A stretch of 64,000 bases of DNA, taken from Ganoderma boninense (lineage: Eukaryota > Basidiomycota > Agaricomycetes > Polyporales > Polyporaceae). Below are positions 33,638 to 44,733 of the stretch, one piece after another. The translations under genes and the position numbers were made by a program. The notes beneath the pieces are model-generated. The model searched no databases, was not told the origin of the DNA, and saw only the letters and a list, made by a program, of their open reading frames with translations. Positions within the stretch are counted from its first letter, which is position 1. The number at the start of each line of letters is the position of its first letter. The stretch is from assembly GCA_002900995.3 (NCBI GenBank), contig CM035313.1, forward strand, positions 2,046,001 through 2,110,000. Reading direction: 5' to 3'.

Positions 33638-34847
33638 ATGCGTACGAACTGCCTGGTCGGTGTCTGTCAAACGTCCGTATTGACTTCTTTTTAGGTCTCA
33701 TCATCCGCGACGACCCCAAGGCTGTCGGAGAATACATCGGGAACTACATCGCGAAACGGTATGGGCTCATATGTTCGCATGTTGGGCCTGCCAGCCTTGG
33801 CGCGGACGGGCAAAGCTGATTGATTCCCCGGACACCTCCAGGATAAACGACTTCAACCCCACGCCGGAGAAACCGTTCGTGCTCGGCCTCCCAACAGGCT
33901 CGTCCCCGATCCCCACATATAAGCACCTCATCAGCCTGGTGAAGGCTGGCAAGCTTTCGTGAGTGCCTCCGCCACACATCTTAATGGGGCGACAACAGCC
34001 TTGACCTTGAATCGCCCAGGTTCAAGAATGTCATCACGTTCAACATGGATGAGTACGTCGGGCTCCCCGAGGACCACCCCGAGTCCTACCACACCTTCAT
34101 GTTCCGCGAATTCTTCTCGCACGGTGCGCCCCAGATACATTTGAGCCCATGCGCCCCTGAGCTGACGCCAAGCTACGAACCAAGTCGACATCCCGCCCTC
34201 ACAGGTCAACATCTTGAACGGGAACGCGAAGAACTTGATCGAAGAGTGCAAGGGTTACGAGGCCAAAATCAAGAAGTACGGCGGCATCGAGCTCTTCCTC
34301 GGCGGTATCGGCGAGGACGGCCACATTGCGTTCAACGAGCCTGGTGAGCACAGACATCGCTTTGCGACCGTCCCCTTCCACATCTCACATCTGCCCCTCG
34401 TCGTGAATGTCCAACCCCGATCGCCCTTGCGCTGCAGGCTCGTCCCTCGCGTCGCGCACGCGCATCAAGACGCTCGCGTACGACACCATCCTTGCCAACG
34501 CGCGCTTCTTCAACAACGACATCGCCGCCGTCCCGCGCATGGCATTGACCGTGGGCGTCGCGACCGTGCTCGAGTCGCGTGAGGTCGTCGTTGTCGTCAC
34601 CGGCCAGCGCAAGGCCCTCGCGCTCTCCAAGGCGATCGAGGAAGGCGTCAACCACCTCTGGACACTCTCCGCACTCCAGCTTCACCCGTGGGCGCTCATT
34701 GTCGTCGACGAGGACGCGACCGCCGAGCTCCACGTCAAGACCGTCAAGTACTTCAAGTCCATAGAGCGCGTCCAGGACGAGGTCGAGGCCGCGCACGAGG
34801 CCCTCAAGAAGCAGGGTGTCGACGAGCCTGTCGGCAGCATGGAGTGA
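33638..34847 (+). CDS. Glucosamine-6-phosphate deaminase
   Basis: Converts glucosamine-6-phosphate to fructose-6-phosphate and ammonia, the last step of N-acetylglucosamine use. Exons 33638-33641, 33695-33758, 33842-33958, 34020-34123, 34185-34343, 34438-34847; phases close to 285 aa, between the bacterial (266) and human (289) lengths. The first exon codes only ATG plus one base; splicing gives [20 protein letters not shown], the usual family opening, which fixes the start. Conserved blocks: [14 protein letters not shown], the catalytic aspartate in [17 protein letters not shown], the histidine in [13 protein letters not shown], and ALTVGVATV. No other N-acetylglucosamine catabolic gene is adjacent, unlike the clusters known from some other fungi. 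Confidence 0.95.
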
Positions 34848-35232
34848 GTATCCTTGCAATCCTGATGCAGGATCATTCATACGGTGGAAACGTTAGTGCT
34901 GGAAACAGACACGAGTTCTAGCCTGTAATAATAGAGAAGCGCACCTATATATGGGTCGTCTGTTACACAGCAGTATTCACCAAATTCCTCCACCAAGGAG
35001 CTCAAGGATGCGGTTTCCGCCGGATCATTTGAAGAGCACGCGTCGAATGGAGAAGACTGACCGGGTAGAAAAAAGCATGTCATGTTGGTCATACGCTGTA
35101 CATGGTTTTGCGTCAATAAAAAGGCGTGAGGGTGGGCATGTCATGGTAGACTAGGCTCCCGAGTACAACACAACATTGCTGAACAGCGACAGAGAGTGGC
35201 GACAATGCAAGCGCAGCGACCTCAAAAGATGT
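34848..35232. other. Convergent intergenic region
   Basis: This holds the 3' ends of the deaminase (+) and uS2 (-) genes. It is AT-richer than its flanks; no gene is seen. Confidence 0.6.
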
Positions 35233-36243
35233 TTAATCCCAACCAGTAGTGGCAGCAGGCTCCGCACCCCATCCAGAAGCAGCAGGCTCTGCTGACCAGT
35301 CAGTGGGACCACCAGTAGTGGGCTCCGCAGACCAGTCGAGGCCACCTTCGAACCGTAAAGTCAGAAAGGATCACAGCGACACCAAAAAAAAGACGCACCC
35401 TCGCCAGCAACCAAACCAGGATTGATGCCACCTGCCTGAGGGGCGGACGTGACATCCCAGTCGGTAACGGCCGCCTCGGCCTGCTCCCCACTGACAACTG
35501 CAGCCTTCTGGGCGGCCTCCTCCTGTTGCTGCTTCTCGACTTCCTCGGGGTCGCGGTAGAAGAACATGTCGACCATGACGTTCCATCCTTCAGGCGTGCG
35601 GGGGATGGTGCCGCGGAGGCGAAGGACCTCACGGGCCAGGAGCCACCAAGCGAGACCGACAGAGTGACGGGATTTGTTGTTGATAGGAATCGCGACGTCG
35701 ACGAACTTCAGGGGGGCGTCGGTGTCACAGAAGGCAATAACGGGGATGTTGACGTAGGAGGCCTCGCGAATCGCCTGGTGGTCAACGCGAGGGTCGGTAA
35801 CGATGATGAGGCGAGGCTCCTTGAAGGAACGGGTGATGTAGTTGGTGAAGGAACCGGGGGTGAAGCGACCTGCAATCGCCTGGGCGCCAGTGTTGGCAGC
35901 GAACTTGAGGACCGCACGGTGGCCGTAGGGGCGGGCAGAAATTACACAAACGTCGTTGGGGTTCTCGATTGCGGCGATAATACGAGCGGCGAAGACGAGC
36001 TTCTCCCAAGTCTTGCCAATGTTGATGATGTGGATACCTATTGAATGGCAGTGAAAAGCGTTTGAGACGTACTGTCCTTGTCCTGATCGGCGACAGATTT
36101 CACTGACCATCGGACCTCCGCTTCCAGACGTAGGGAAGCATCTGCTTGTCGCAGTTCTTGCTGCCAATGTGCGACTGGGCGGCGAGGAGAAGCTGGATCT
36201 CCTCATCGGTGGCACTGAGGACGGAGGGGAGTTTTGACGACAT
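35233..36243 (-). CDS. RPS0: 40S ribosomal protein S0 (uS2, laminin-receptor family)
   Basis: Small-subunit ribosomal protein needed for late 18S rRNA maturation and 40S export. Exons on the minus strand: 36243-36108, 36037-35399, 35345-35233; phases close to 295 aa. The start [20 protein letters not shown] is typical. Highly conserved blocks include [60 protein letters not shown] and [16 protein letters not shown]. The C-terminal tail carries repeated Trp-Ser-Ala-Glu-Pro-like units ([34 protein letters not shown]), the acidic Trp-repeat tail of this family. The 5' leader appears to be interrupted by an intron at 36251-36356 ending 7 bases before the ATG, a common feature of fungal ribosomal protein genes. 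Confidence 0.97.
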
Positions 36244-36250
36244 GGTGGAC

Positions 36251-36356
36251 CTAGGAGGAGGGTATCAACATCCAAACTTCGCGCCTGCCATCCAACCCAA
36301 TCCCATGGCCCCTTCCTGCCATTCTTCCGCTGGACGAACAGGAACATAGCACTCAC
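36251..36356 (-). other. Probable 5'-UTR intron of the uS2 gene
   Basis: On the minus strand a GTGAGT donor (36356) and a CTCCTAG acceptor (ending 36251) bracket 106 nt immediately ahead of the start codon. Called by inference; transcript data would settle it. I saw no clear snoRNA boxes inside. Confidence 0.55.
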
Positions 36357-36648
36357 CTCTGTGGGTTTGTTTTGAGGGCGTCGGCGACGGCGACGTGTAG
36401 TCTTTCGGGCGACTCTTGTGCGTTGCGGTACCCAACGACGAGCCCCTTCCCGCACTCCAATCGGGCCCCCGGCAATCCCCGGAGGCACCCTCCGGGGTCC
36501 CGAACGGAGAGTTGCCCAATTTGTGTTGCATCAGACGCTCGTTAGGCCAGTCTCGGTCGGGCGCCAGTGGACTTGGCTGTCTCAGGTCTGTGAGGTGCTT
36601 GGGCACGGATGTCCAGACTACTACTTACATTCCATCGCAGACACATCT

Positions 36649-37947
36649 CTACTCCAAACATTTCTGCAGTCCCTCCTTCAACTCACAGATATCGTCTGGT
36701 CCCGTCTTGCAACAACCTCCCACAACAATCCCGCCCCACGCCTCGTCGCATCTGCTCACGCTCACCAAAGTCCACAGTTCTTGCGCCCAACGAGTCCCCT
36801 CTCTCCCCTTCTGCTCCCAGGAATGCGTCTCCGGGTTGTACACGTCGCCGCCATTTGGATACAAGACTAACCATGGTCTTACCCCGTTTTCTTCGAAGGC
36901 CCGCTTCGCTATTTCTCGTCCCTCCTGCAGCAGCTTCGGCACGAACTCTAGCCTCGTGCAGTTGATACCAAGCCCCCAAGGTATGCACATCCTGTCTTTT
37001 TCGCCCAGCAATGCAGCTTCCGCAACCTCGCTTGTGGTCACCCATCCCCCGCCAGGCTTCATCTCTGGATAATGCCCATCGGGGTAGACAGTGCTGATCC
37101 ACCACGGCTTCATCGTCTCCGCCCCATGCTCCGATGCTTGTCCAGCAGGCCCCCAGTTTCGGCTTGTCTGCAACCTTGCTACTGCTTTCCTGATCCCCGC
37201 GATTTCCCTGCGAAGCGGCACCGTCTCAAAGGCAACGAGGTCTATCTCGTCCCATATCTCCCTGTTCCCAGAGAACACTTCCAAGCGCTCGTAGTGGAAA
37301 TCCGCGAGTGCTTCCACGGACGCGACCTCCTGGTGCCGTCCATCGTCTGAATCTTCGAAAATGTTCGTCCTGGCGGTGTTTGGTGGCAGTGTCGGTCCAA
37401 AGGGAGGGGGATAGAAGCCATCGAATTCCTGCGCGGGTGAGAGCATGCCTCCGTAGGGACCGAGCGAGAGTGCGATCTTCACGCTCCGCGGCGGTCCCGC
37501 GTCCGTGCGATTCTTCTGTGTCATTTCCTGGACGTATCTGCGTTTGGCCTCTATGGCGAGGTTGACGGACTTGAGCATGAGCTGCTTCGCGTCTTCGCGA
37601 GAGTATCCCGCTATTTCGTATGTGTGGAATGATGCCTGGTATCTGTTGTGCTATTATTATCTTCGCCTTGCCTTGCTGAGTGGCCGAGGGAATACGTACG
37701 TGGATGTGAGAATAACATCTGCACCCGCGCGAAGAAAAGCGAGATGCGCAGAGATGATAGCCTCTGGATCCTGGTCAACTGGGGTGGCTGACCACAACGG
37801 ATATCCCAGCTGCCGGTGGAAGGCATCTTCCAGCGTTGTGCCCTACATGCAACGGTATCAGGTGAAGAAACAGTGCCGCAGAAATACCCGAAGTACCAGA
37901 CCACCGTCTAATATCAGCACCGACGCATTGGCTGGCGGCAATGTCAT
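36649..37947 (-). CDS. Homocysteine S-methyltransferase (Mht1/Sam4-like)
   Basis: Transfers a methyl group from S-methylmethionine or S-adenosylmethionine to homocysteine, making methionine. Exons on the minus strand: 37947-37897, 37842-37700, 37642-36649; phases close to 395 aa. The protein opens MTLPPANASVLILDGGLGTT, with the family DGGLGT motif assembled across the first intron, then LWSATP and AGADVILTSTYQAS. Zinc-ligand cysteines are visible in GINCTR and in the late GGCC motif (IVVGGCCKTGPDDI). At 395 aa it is somewhat longer than yeast Mht1/Sam4 (about 325), mostly through insertions around SLGPYGGMLSPAQEF and DIFEDSDDG-like loops. It is transcribed in the same direction as the uS2 gene, 405 bp upstream of it; nothing suggests joint regulation. 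Confidence 0.93.
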
Positions 37948-38156
37948 CGATGTCGATGGCAGTTGCTGGAGAAGTATAGCAACAGGACGCCGGTAGGAAA
38001 TATAGCACCACTGTAGCAGTAGGTTGCCAAGCCATAACTCAAGGCCGAAGGCTGAACCGTGTTGTCACATTGGCGTTATCGATGGCGTCACGATCGTGGA
38101 GACCTGCTTGCGGGGGGACGCCTTCGTCCTCGGGCTATTTTCAACTCTGCACTCGG

Positions 38157-38201
38157 ACGAGCACGACTCATCTACAACTCATCTACATGAGTCGTGCTCG
38201 T
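38157..38201. repeat. Perfect 15-bp inverted repeat (hairpin)
   Basis: ACGAGCACGACTCAT (38157-38171) is followed, after a 15-nt loop, by its exact reverse complement (38187-38201). The loop carries ACTCATCTAC, partly echoing the arm. It is not followed by a T-run and lies outside genes, so a terminator role is not indicated. It could be a regulatory palindrome or the remnant of a small element. Confidence 0.8.
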
Positions 38202-38889
38202 GCCAGATCTCGCATCGTTCTTCCCAGCTTATTCACCGCATTGTTCCAGTTTTTGGTCATTACACATGCCAAAGTGTCCACAGGACTCGGATGGCCGCCG
38301 CCATCCTGAGTTGAGTGTGGTTGGTGGCTCAAACCACGTCTCGGCCCTCATATAGCCGCGTCACCTTCAAATAACTGACTTGTGGTGGCGACAACACTGT
38401 CACGGCGGGTAAACATCAGTCTCATTGGGCCGATGAGAAAGGCGCGAAATGTTTGCTTCCGTGCTCACAAATTTGGGAACTTGCAATGCTTGACCCAAAC
38501 TGTCGTCGCTGGAGCTCTAATGTGCTGCAACACGCAGAGTTCAATATACATACTCTTTTATTCTCTCACTGTCGAGATGACAAGTGGATTAGAACAAGGG
38601 TCGGGCCCACCCTTGCCTAATGTGGCTCGACGCAGCCTTCGAGCGACGTGTTGTCCCACCCTGAACACCTGAATGGGCTTTGCCCAACGTCCTGCTGCAG
38701 CCGACCAGCAGCTCCCAGGGCTGTCTTGCTACTTACCATACAGGACAATGCTGTCCTCTAAATACGTCAATGCGTGCTGTTCAACATCGCCACAGGTTGC
38801 CGCAGTCCCACCGAAGAGGTAACTGTTGGTTGGTCTCTTTGTTGCGTTTCAATCAACTGGTGAAACTGCCATAAGAAGCACCCCTAGCC

Positions 38890-38977
38890 CATACTCTGCT
38901 ATAAAGCCGTGGATATGTAGGTCTTCAACAGAACTCCCCTCTCAATCCCCTTCCACGCTCTCTTCACTCCGGCCACG
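38890..38977 (+). promoter_or_regulatory. TATA-type promoter and C/T-rich leader of the small gene at 38978
   Basis: CTATAAAG (about 38899-38906) stands about 75 bp ahead of the ATG, followed by a pyrimidine-rich run (CCCCTCTCAATCCCCTTCC) that resembles fungal transcription start regions. Confidence 0.45.
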
Positions 38978-39223
38978 ATGTCTGCGACTCTGGCTATCCA
39001 AACGATCCAACAGATTAAAGACTCAGTGGAGCGACCTGAAATTTGTGATCGGCTGGGCAGCTTTGAGCCCAACTGTTCCAAGCAGCTCAGGGCTGCTCGC
39101 TATACCTACGGCGCGGTGAAGATTATGGACTTATTACGAAATGAACTGACGGCGAATGAGATTGAAGGATACAAACGCCGATATGAGTCAGTGCCCGTCT
39201 TAGAAGGCTCTGCGACAAGCTGA
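38978..39223 (+). CDS. Small hypothetical protein, gene model incomplete
   Basis: An 81-codon frame opens MSATLAIQTIQQIKDSVERP behind a good promoter-like context (TATA box, C/T-rich leader, ACG before the ATG). It is helix-rich and polar with no known motif. The stop at 39223 may be avoided by splicing: candidate downstream coding segments with helical character are around 39276-39319 (DQLAAAKDLWNYVL, then a GTAAGC donor) and from an acceptor at about 39374 (CLDQSLSDERIRTTG). I could not join them in one phase, so only the first frame is given. It could be a degraded or lineage-specific gene. Confidence 0.35.
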   Translation: MSATLAIQTIQQIKDSVERPEICDRLGSFEPNCSKQLRAARYTYGAVKIMDLLRNELTANEIEGYKRRYESVPVLEGSATS

Positions 39224-42200
39224 ACTCCGCTCACCGCTCTTCTCAGTGCATGTATTCATTCCAATGACTGGTGCAGGGATCAGCTGGCTGCTGCCAAAGA
39301 CCTTTGGAATTATGTCCTCGTAAGCCATCCTCTTTGTTATATGTTCCAATCCCACTCATGTAACCACTGTTCAGTGCTTGGACCAGTCCTTGTCTGATGA
39401 ACGAATTAGGACCACTGGGGCCCGAACACATGTCGGGGATGAAGCTGCTCGCTCAGTCTGCCCTACGACTTGTATCGAGCCCCTCAACCCCCAACTTGCC
39501 CGTGCTCCTGCTATTTCGTCGATGCCCCCTGCCGCCTATCTGCGTCAGTCGTCAATTACTTGGTATCCCACAGTACTCGTTCCGGCATACTGTTACCCTG
39601 GTTTGGTCTGGCTCCCCCTCCCCAACGGATCTGACAAAGCCTGAATCTGTAAGTACAACCCCATTTTCGCGTGCATATACCTCCAATCTCAGCATTCGAA
39701 ACAGACACTGGTCTCACGTCTTCTTCTGAGTCCCTTTATCCGCCCAACGACTCGTGTTGTACGCTCTAGCCTACACAATTTGGTTTATTACCGGAGTCAT
39801 TGGTACTCGCTGCTATCTTGCTTTGTCGCTGCTGTCTCAGAACAAATATAATGAATTACAATGCTAGCCGCTCGTCAAAACGTCCGGCCACATAAATTTC
39901 AACGATCACTTACTCGTGCCGGCGACGGGTGTCGCGATGCATAAAGGGCTGGGTAATTACACTTAGGGCCCCAGCTCATGCTCCGTTGCATGGACCATTA
40001 AGTCTGCGTAGTAAACACGGTGCCACAGGCGATCGGCGGAGAAAGCGTGCGCCAGCCAGAGAAGTAACTCAGGCTGGAACTTACTTGCGACCGTTTGGTC
40101 TACTGCAACTGTTGCTTCCAAAACTTGGCTTGGGGACCACTGTTGAAGCTGAGCTTGAAGTCTGTGGTGCAGTCTGCAGGGTGCGGTCAAGTCTGGACTC
40201 TGCACGACGAGTGCAATCGGCAGACTGCGGCCCGCGGGCCGCAACTCCGAGTGCCAGGATTGGCCGCCCGCCGCGTCGGAGCGTTGTCGGGGCTTGCCTG
40301 AAATGGACGGATCCGGCTACCGTTCTTCAACTTGAACCTCTCCAGCATCCCTGGACACCAACGGCGCACTCCCTCTTTGCTCGTTACGGCGCATGCTCAC
40401 ATAGTCGTCTTCGGAATCATGACCAGAAGGCCATCTCCCCCATGTCATATTCCTTGATCATTCTTTCCAAGTTCTGACTTCATTCCTCCCCCACACATCG
40501 CCTTGCGATCCGGTTTGTATGCCTTGTCTATCATTCGCATACCATTCCGCATCTTTTTCGCTCTTCTATTATGACGCCAATACTGTCTCTCATTTCATAC
40601 GGCATCAGAGCTCAGAGAAGCAGTCAGGCGATGCCAAGTCCGATCTACACATCTTAAGACGACCTGGCCTCAATACCCACTCAATGACTCCTGCATCGCT
40701 CATATCCTGTGCTGGTCTCGGTCTCGACGAGTCCAGAAGTGGTAGCATTCCAGGGTATCACACCGGGTCAGGCGCGCGCCCGTATTTGGTGAGTCTCTAC
40801 GCCGCTGGAATGCATACACAGACTTATACTGCTTGGGCCAGGTCCCCACCCCCATAGCACCCCAGAATCTAAACGCCATCATTACGGAGCAAGCAGCGGA
40901 ACGATTGCGCTGGACCCTGTCCTCCGAGCAGGGTGTGAACCCGTGCAAGTCCGCTTCGAAGTTCGAACGAGTCCTCTGCACAGCCCTGTCCCCCAGCACT
41001 GGCGCCCTCCCCGGGGAGTCCTTCCAGCTTCCAGCTTCAGGCTTAAGACGGGCTGCGTGTAAGGATCGTGTGCGGGCCGGATGGACGCGAAGCCCTCTGG
41101 CAGCATTCTCTGTCAACACAGTTGAAGTTCATCACAGGCGCGGACCTGGACCCCCACATATCGCGGCGGCTGACCTGCGCTGCGGAGCGCCGCTCGCGGT
41201 CAGCATGAGGTGCGCGAACGACGGCCTGTGTGCTACTGTAAGTGCCAAATATTTTTAGGAACTCGTCATGCCTCGTATGTCATACTGGATGAAGCCCTAC
41301 GCTTCGTGGTCATGTCGCCCCAACTGAGGCAGGAGGCGCAACGTGGAAGACGCAAGGCGAGGGTTCTAGGCCGGAGGCTCGAGGTCAGTGTGCACTTGAC
41401 CGCAGACCTGTCATCCTGCCTCTCCCTGCGGGGGCATGGTACACCGACCCACAAATCCGATGGCTGGACGGCAACCCGCCTTCTCTATCTAATGTGGGCG
41501 TGGATGGTCGCAACTGTACCTACTAGCACTGTGGGACCCCTGGTGGCACAAACGGCGGCAATGCGTCCCGCACGCGGCGGTGACATGGCGTTGTGGCTGG
41601 ACTAAAGGCCTGCCTTCTGTCATCGATATATGAGTGCGTCCCTCGTGCAGGGATGCAGCCTCCGTCATCGATATCTGGGAGGTCACACAGCCAGCATGAA
41701 GGTCCATGGTGAACATTCTTCCCCACCGCGTAAGCACGGCTGTTTGGAATTCGAAGCGATGCTACCGCGCAGGTGAGCAAGGCTATCGCCGTCCAGCATC
41801 CGATATCTAGCTGTCCACCATTATCCATATATATTCCCCGGGCCCTAGAATTTCGCAAGAGCGTGCTATACCAGGCACTTGTGAGCCATTGAACCACGGA
41901 CCGCACTGCTATGCTTGTCATCGCCACGGAGCAACAGCTTGCCACGGCCGCGCTGCTGCAATGGCCCTGGGACCTAGGGCTTGGGTATAGCTTGGGCAGC
42001 TTCGCCAGACGTGACCATTCAGGCAGAAAGATGGACCGAGAAGTTTAACGTTGGTCATAGGCAGGCCATAGGTATCTTTATCCCAGTTCCTTATTTTGGC
42101 GGCATGACATTCACGTTGGAGGTGGCGTGAGTGCAGAACCCAGGCCACATGTATGGCACAGGGCCCCTGCAACTCCAAGCATGACGCGGCATACGGTTCG

Positions 42201-42918
42201 AAGCTTCCTGTAATGATATGCCATTGCGAGAGACCTAAGATACGGACAGACAACAGATATGTATGCTCTAGTCTCACGAAATATCGGAAGGTCGTGACAG
42301 TCCGAACGATCTAAGGACGTCGTCCGTCCTAATAGTCGTCACCCGAGCGTAACGAAAAATCGTCAATGCGTAGGGTACATAAGCGAGAATAAGTAAGAGG
42401 GAACCGGGAGAGTCCACCTCTCCTTTTCTTCCCATGCGACGTGTCATCCACGCAGCCCGTCGACAGGAAGCTTGCGCTGCCGAACGGTCGCGTGAGCGAC
42501 ACCGCGACGAGACATGACAATCGTAAATGGGGGTTCATAGAAGGTCGTACGCAAGTCAGATCCGCAGCGCGAGCGGGAGGATGAAGGGCCCGAGGGGTAG
42601 ACACGACGGTAGTCTGGACGGGACCGACCGTTGTCGGCGAGGGAGGTGATGTGTATGATGAGAATGAGATGATGCAGGGGATGATGTGTATGCAGTGATA
42701 GTGAACAACAGCAAAGCAACAAATACAGTAGTGCGGCATGGGTGTATAACAACAGCACGTCTATATGGCGTGGGGACGAAAGCATGAAAACATGATGAGG
42801 ATCAAGGCGGTGAGTCGTGACCAGCAGAACCGGAAGCGGAGCGAGTCGCACAGCCCAGCAGCACATCGTCAAACACAGCTACAGTCCCGAGGACTCACAA
42901 TGGGTCTGTCGAACCAGG
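39224..42918. other. 3.7-kb gene-poor region
   Basis: No conserved frame was recognised. Frames of 100-180 codons on both strands (for example plus 39929-40477 and plus 40833-41258) have random-like composition. A short direct repeat containing GTCATCGATAT occurs twice near 41620-41670. The last few hundred bases before 42918 are probably the 3' UTR of the minus-strand gene that follows. Confidence 0.5.
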
Positions 42919-44328
42919 TTATCTTGACGCGCTGCTGGAATCACTTCGACCTCGCGTGCGATCGGAGGGCACTGGCTTCCCGGAGATGTGCAGCCACTGG
43001 AACCAGCGACTTCGAGACTTGACGTCTTCATCAGTCTCATCATCGCTCTCGTCGGGCACACCAAGACCCTCGATAGTTGCAAAGGATATGTAACCGTCCA
43101 TGGCTTTGCACTGCGCAGCAGCCTGGCGAGCGTTAAACGGAGGTGAGGGCGGCGGCGTGAGAGGGCCAACACCACTGGATGGGGCGAACTTCTGGGACGA
43201 TAGTGGGCGGCGAGTGGACCTCGGCGAGGGGGGCGGCAGCATGTGGAGATGCCTAGCAGCAAGGCCTGGTGACGATGGGGTGTCTGGGCCTGGCCTGTAC
43301 TTCGTGGGCTCGTTCGACGACAGCGACGTCAAACTGGACTGTGAGAGGTGTCGAGGACGATCAGCGCCGCCGTATGAGGAACAGCACGACATCGAAGGAC
43401 TCACATCGCCGCCAACCCCAAAGAAGAAGTCTCCCTCACCGCTCCTATTCCTACTGCTCGCCATGGAGTTGCCGCTGCCGCTGCTGAACCCGCTGTCGAC
43501 ATCACGACGCTCCACGCTGTATGTCCTCCGGTCTTGGGCCTTCGCGTTCTTCAGAACGCCCTCAAGCTTGTTTCGGAGGACAGCCTCATGTGGCGTCACA
43601 GTGCGACCAGAGCGGTCGACATCATTGGCGGTCTTCGAGGGAGGATGACCAGCAACATGGGAGACGGACTGCGAATGCGAGTGTCTCCGAGGCACGGAAG
43701 GCGAGGACTTGGCCGCTCGATGGAGGGGCATGCGCACGGGGGCCGGTGAGATAGGAGTACCATACGGAACGCTATACGCATTGCTGCTGGGGTTGAGACG
43801 AGCGGGATAGACGTCGCCGTACCGTTGTGCTGCAAGGTTGGGCGATACCGCAGTGTTGGCACGCCACAACCACTCATTGTCCTCATCTTCTGGGCTCTCC
43901 TCGTCGACTACTTCGCCATCAAAGTAGTCGCAGGACGAGTCGGACTGGACAGACGAAGAGGTATTGCGGCGATGACGTCGACCGCCGTGTGCGGCAGCAG
44001 GGAGTCGGCAAGTGCCGAACATCTGTGCGACGTTGGGAGGGACATTGTTCGCAGTTGGCGCAATGCCGAACAGAGATGGAGTTGGATTCATCAGCCTCTC
44101 CTGTTCGTCTGCACGACGGAGAGTGTCGCGCAAAAGACGTTCTGAGCGACTGGGTGGGCGAGGCATTGGAGGACGCTGGGGAAGCGGTACTGTGGAAGCG
44201 TGAGGGGAGGAAGGGCGAGATGTTGACCCAGCTCTTGACCTAGAGCGACCACGGACGCTGGATGTAGGGGGTGGAGAGTTAGGCCGTGTGGAGAGCACCG
44301 GGGTGGGGGCATGTATCTGCATCGACAT
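42919..44328 (-). CDS. Ser/Pro-rich protein of unknown function with a conserved-looking C-terminal motif
   Basis: One uninterrupted frame of 469 aa from ATG at 44328 (MSMQIHAPTPVLSTRPNSPP). The first 150 residues are Ser/Pro/Arg-rich, with an acidic patch (EEVVD/EESPEDEDNEWLW-like) near 165-180. The segment RTVTPHEAVLRNKLEGVLKN (about 265-285) and the C-terminal LTPPPSPPFNARQAAAQCKA followed by MDGYISFATIEGLGVP look like structured, constrained islands in an otherwise disordered protein. I recall similar islands in other basidiomycete hypothetical proteins but can name no function. Low-complexity Ser/Thr-Pro sites suggest phosphorylation. The coding frame carries no intron, in contrast with most neighbours. 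Confidence 0.75.
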   Translation of the reverse strand: MSMQIHAPTPVLSTRPNSPPPTSSVRGRSRSRAGSTSRPSSPHASTVPLPQRPPMPRPPSRSERLLRDTLRRADEQERLMNPTPSLFGIAPTANNVPPNVAQMFGTCRLPAAAHGGRRHRRNTSSSVQSDSSCDYFDGEVVDEESPEDEDNEWLWRANTAVSPNLAAQRYGDVYPARLNPSSNAYSVPYGTPISPAPVRMPLHRAAKSSPSVPRRHSHSQSVSHVAGHPPSKTANDVDRSGRTVTPHEAVLRNKLEGVLKNAKAQDRRTYSVERRDVDSGFSSGSGNSMASSRNRSGEGDFFFGVGGDVSPSMSCCSSYGGADRPRHLSQSSLTSLSSNEPTKYRPGPDTPSSPGLAARHLHMLPPPSPRSTRRPLSSQKFAPSSGVGPLTPPPSPPFNARQAAAQCKAMDGYISFATIEGLGVPDESDDETDEDVKSRSRWFQWLHISGKPVPSDRTRGRSDSSSASR

Positions 44329-44407
44329 GGTGAGGATGGGGCGTGCGCGCAGTGTTATGAGGCCAGGGTTGATGGAGAAGCGGGTTGGAGAAGGTGGGTG
44401 CGATGAC

Positions 44408-44733
44408 CTGTGGTCGGGTGAAATGAAGATGGCACAGTCAGTGGATGATCGAAAACGCGGAGAGGGGAGGAGAGGGCATGTGCGGGAGAGGGAGAGCGGA
44501 CTGCGGCAGAGGAGGTAATAAAGGGGGAGGCATCTCGAAAGACACGAGACGAAGAGAAGGGCCAGAGGAACAAGGAGCGCTCGAGACGAACCGGTCCAGA
44601 GTCCGAATGCCCAGTTCCCAGGCCCAAGCGAATAAGGTTCATGGAATACAAAATGGAGAAAGGTTCGCGAACTCAAAACGGACTCGAACCGGTCTGAATG
44701 GGTCGGCTCAGGGTCAGAGGGAACGATACTTAC
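44408..44733 (-). other. Probable 5'-leader intron of the Ser/Pro-rich protein gene
   Basis: On the minus strand a strong donor GTAAGTAT (44733) and an acceptor CCACAG (ending 44408) lie upstream of the ATG at 44328. The donor follows a long upstream frame (minus 45520-44714, Ser/Pro/Arg-rich). Splicing does not join that frame in phase with the main protein, so it would be leader or upstream-ORF sequence. Confidence 0.4.

Larger units (their letters stand above)
37948..38977. other. 1-kb region with a hairpin and no confirmed gene
   Basis: Holds the promoter of the methyltransferase (minus side), a strong hairpin (38157-38201) and, at its end, a TATA-bearing promoter for the small gene at 38978. 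No family match in any frame. Confidence 0.5.
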
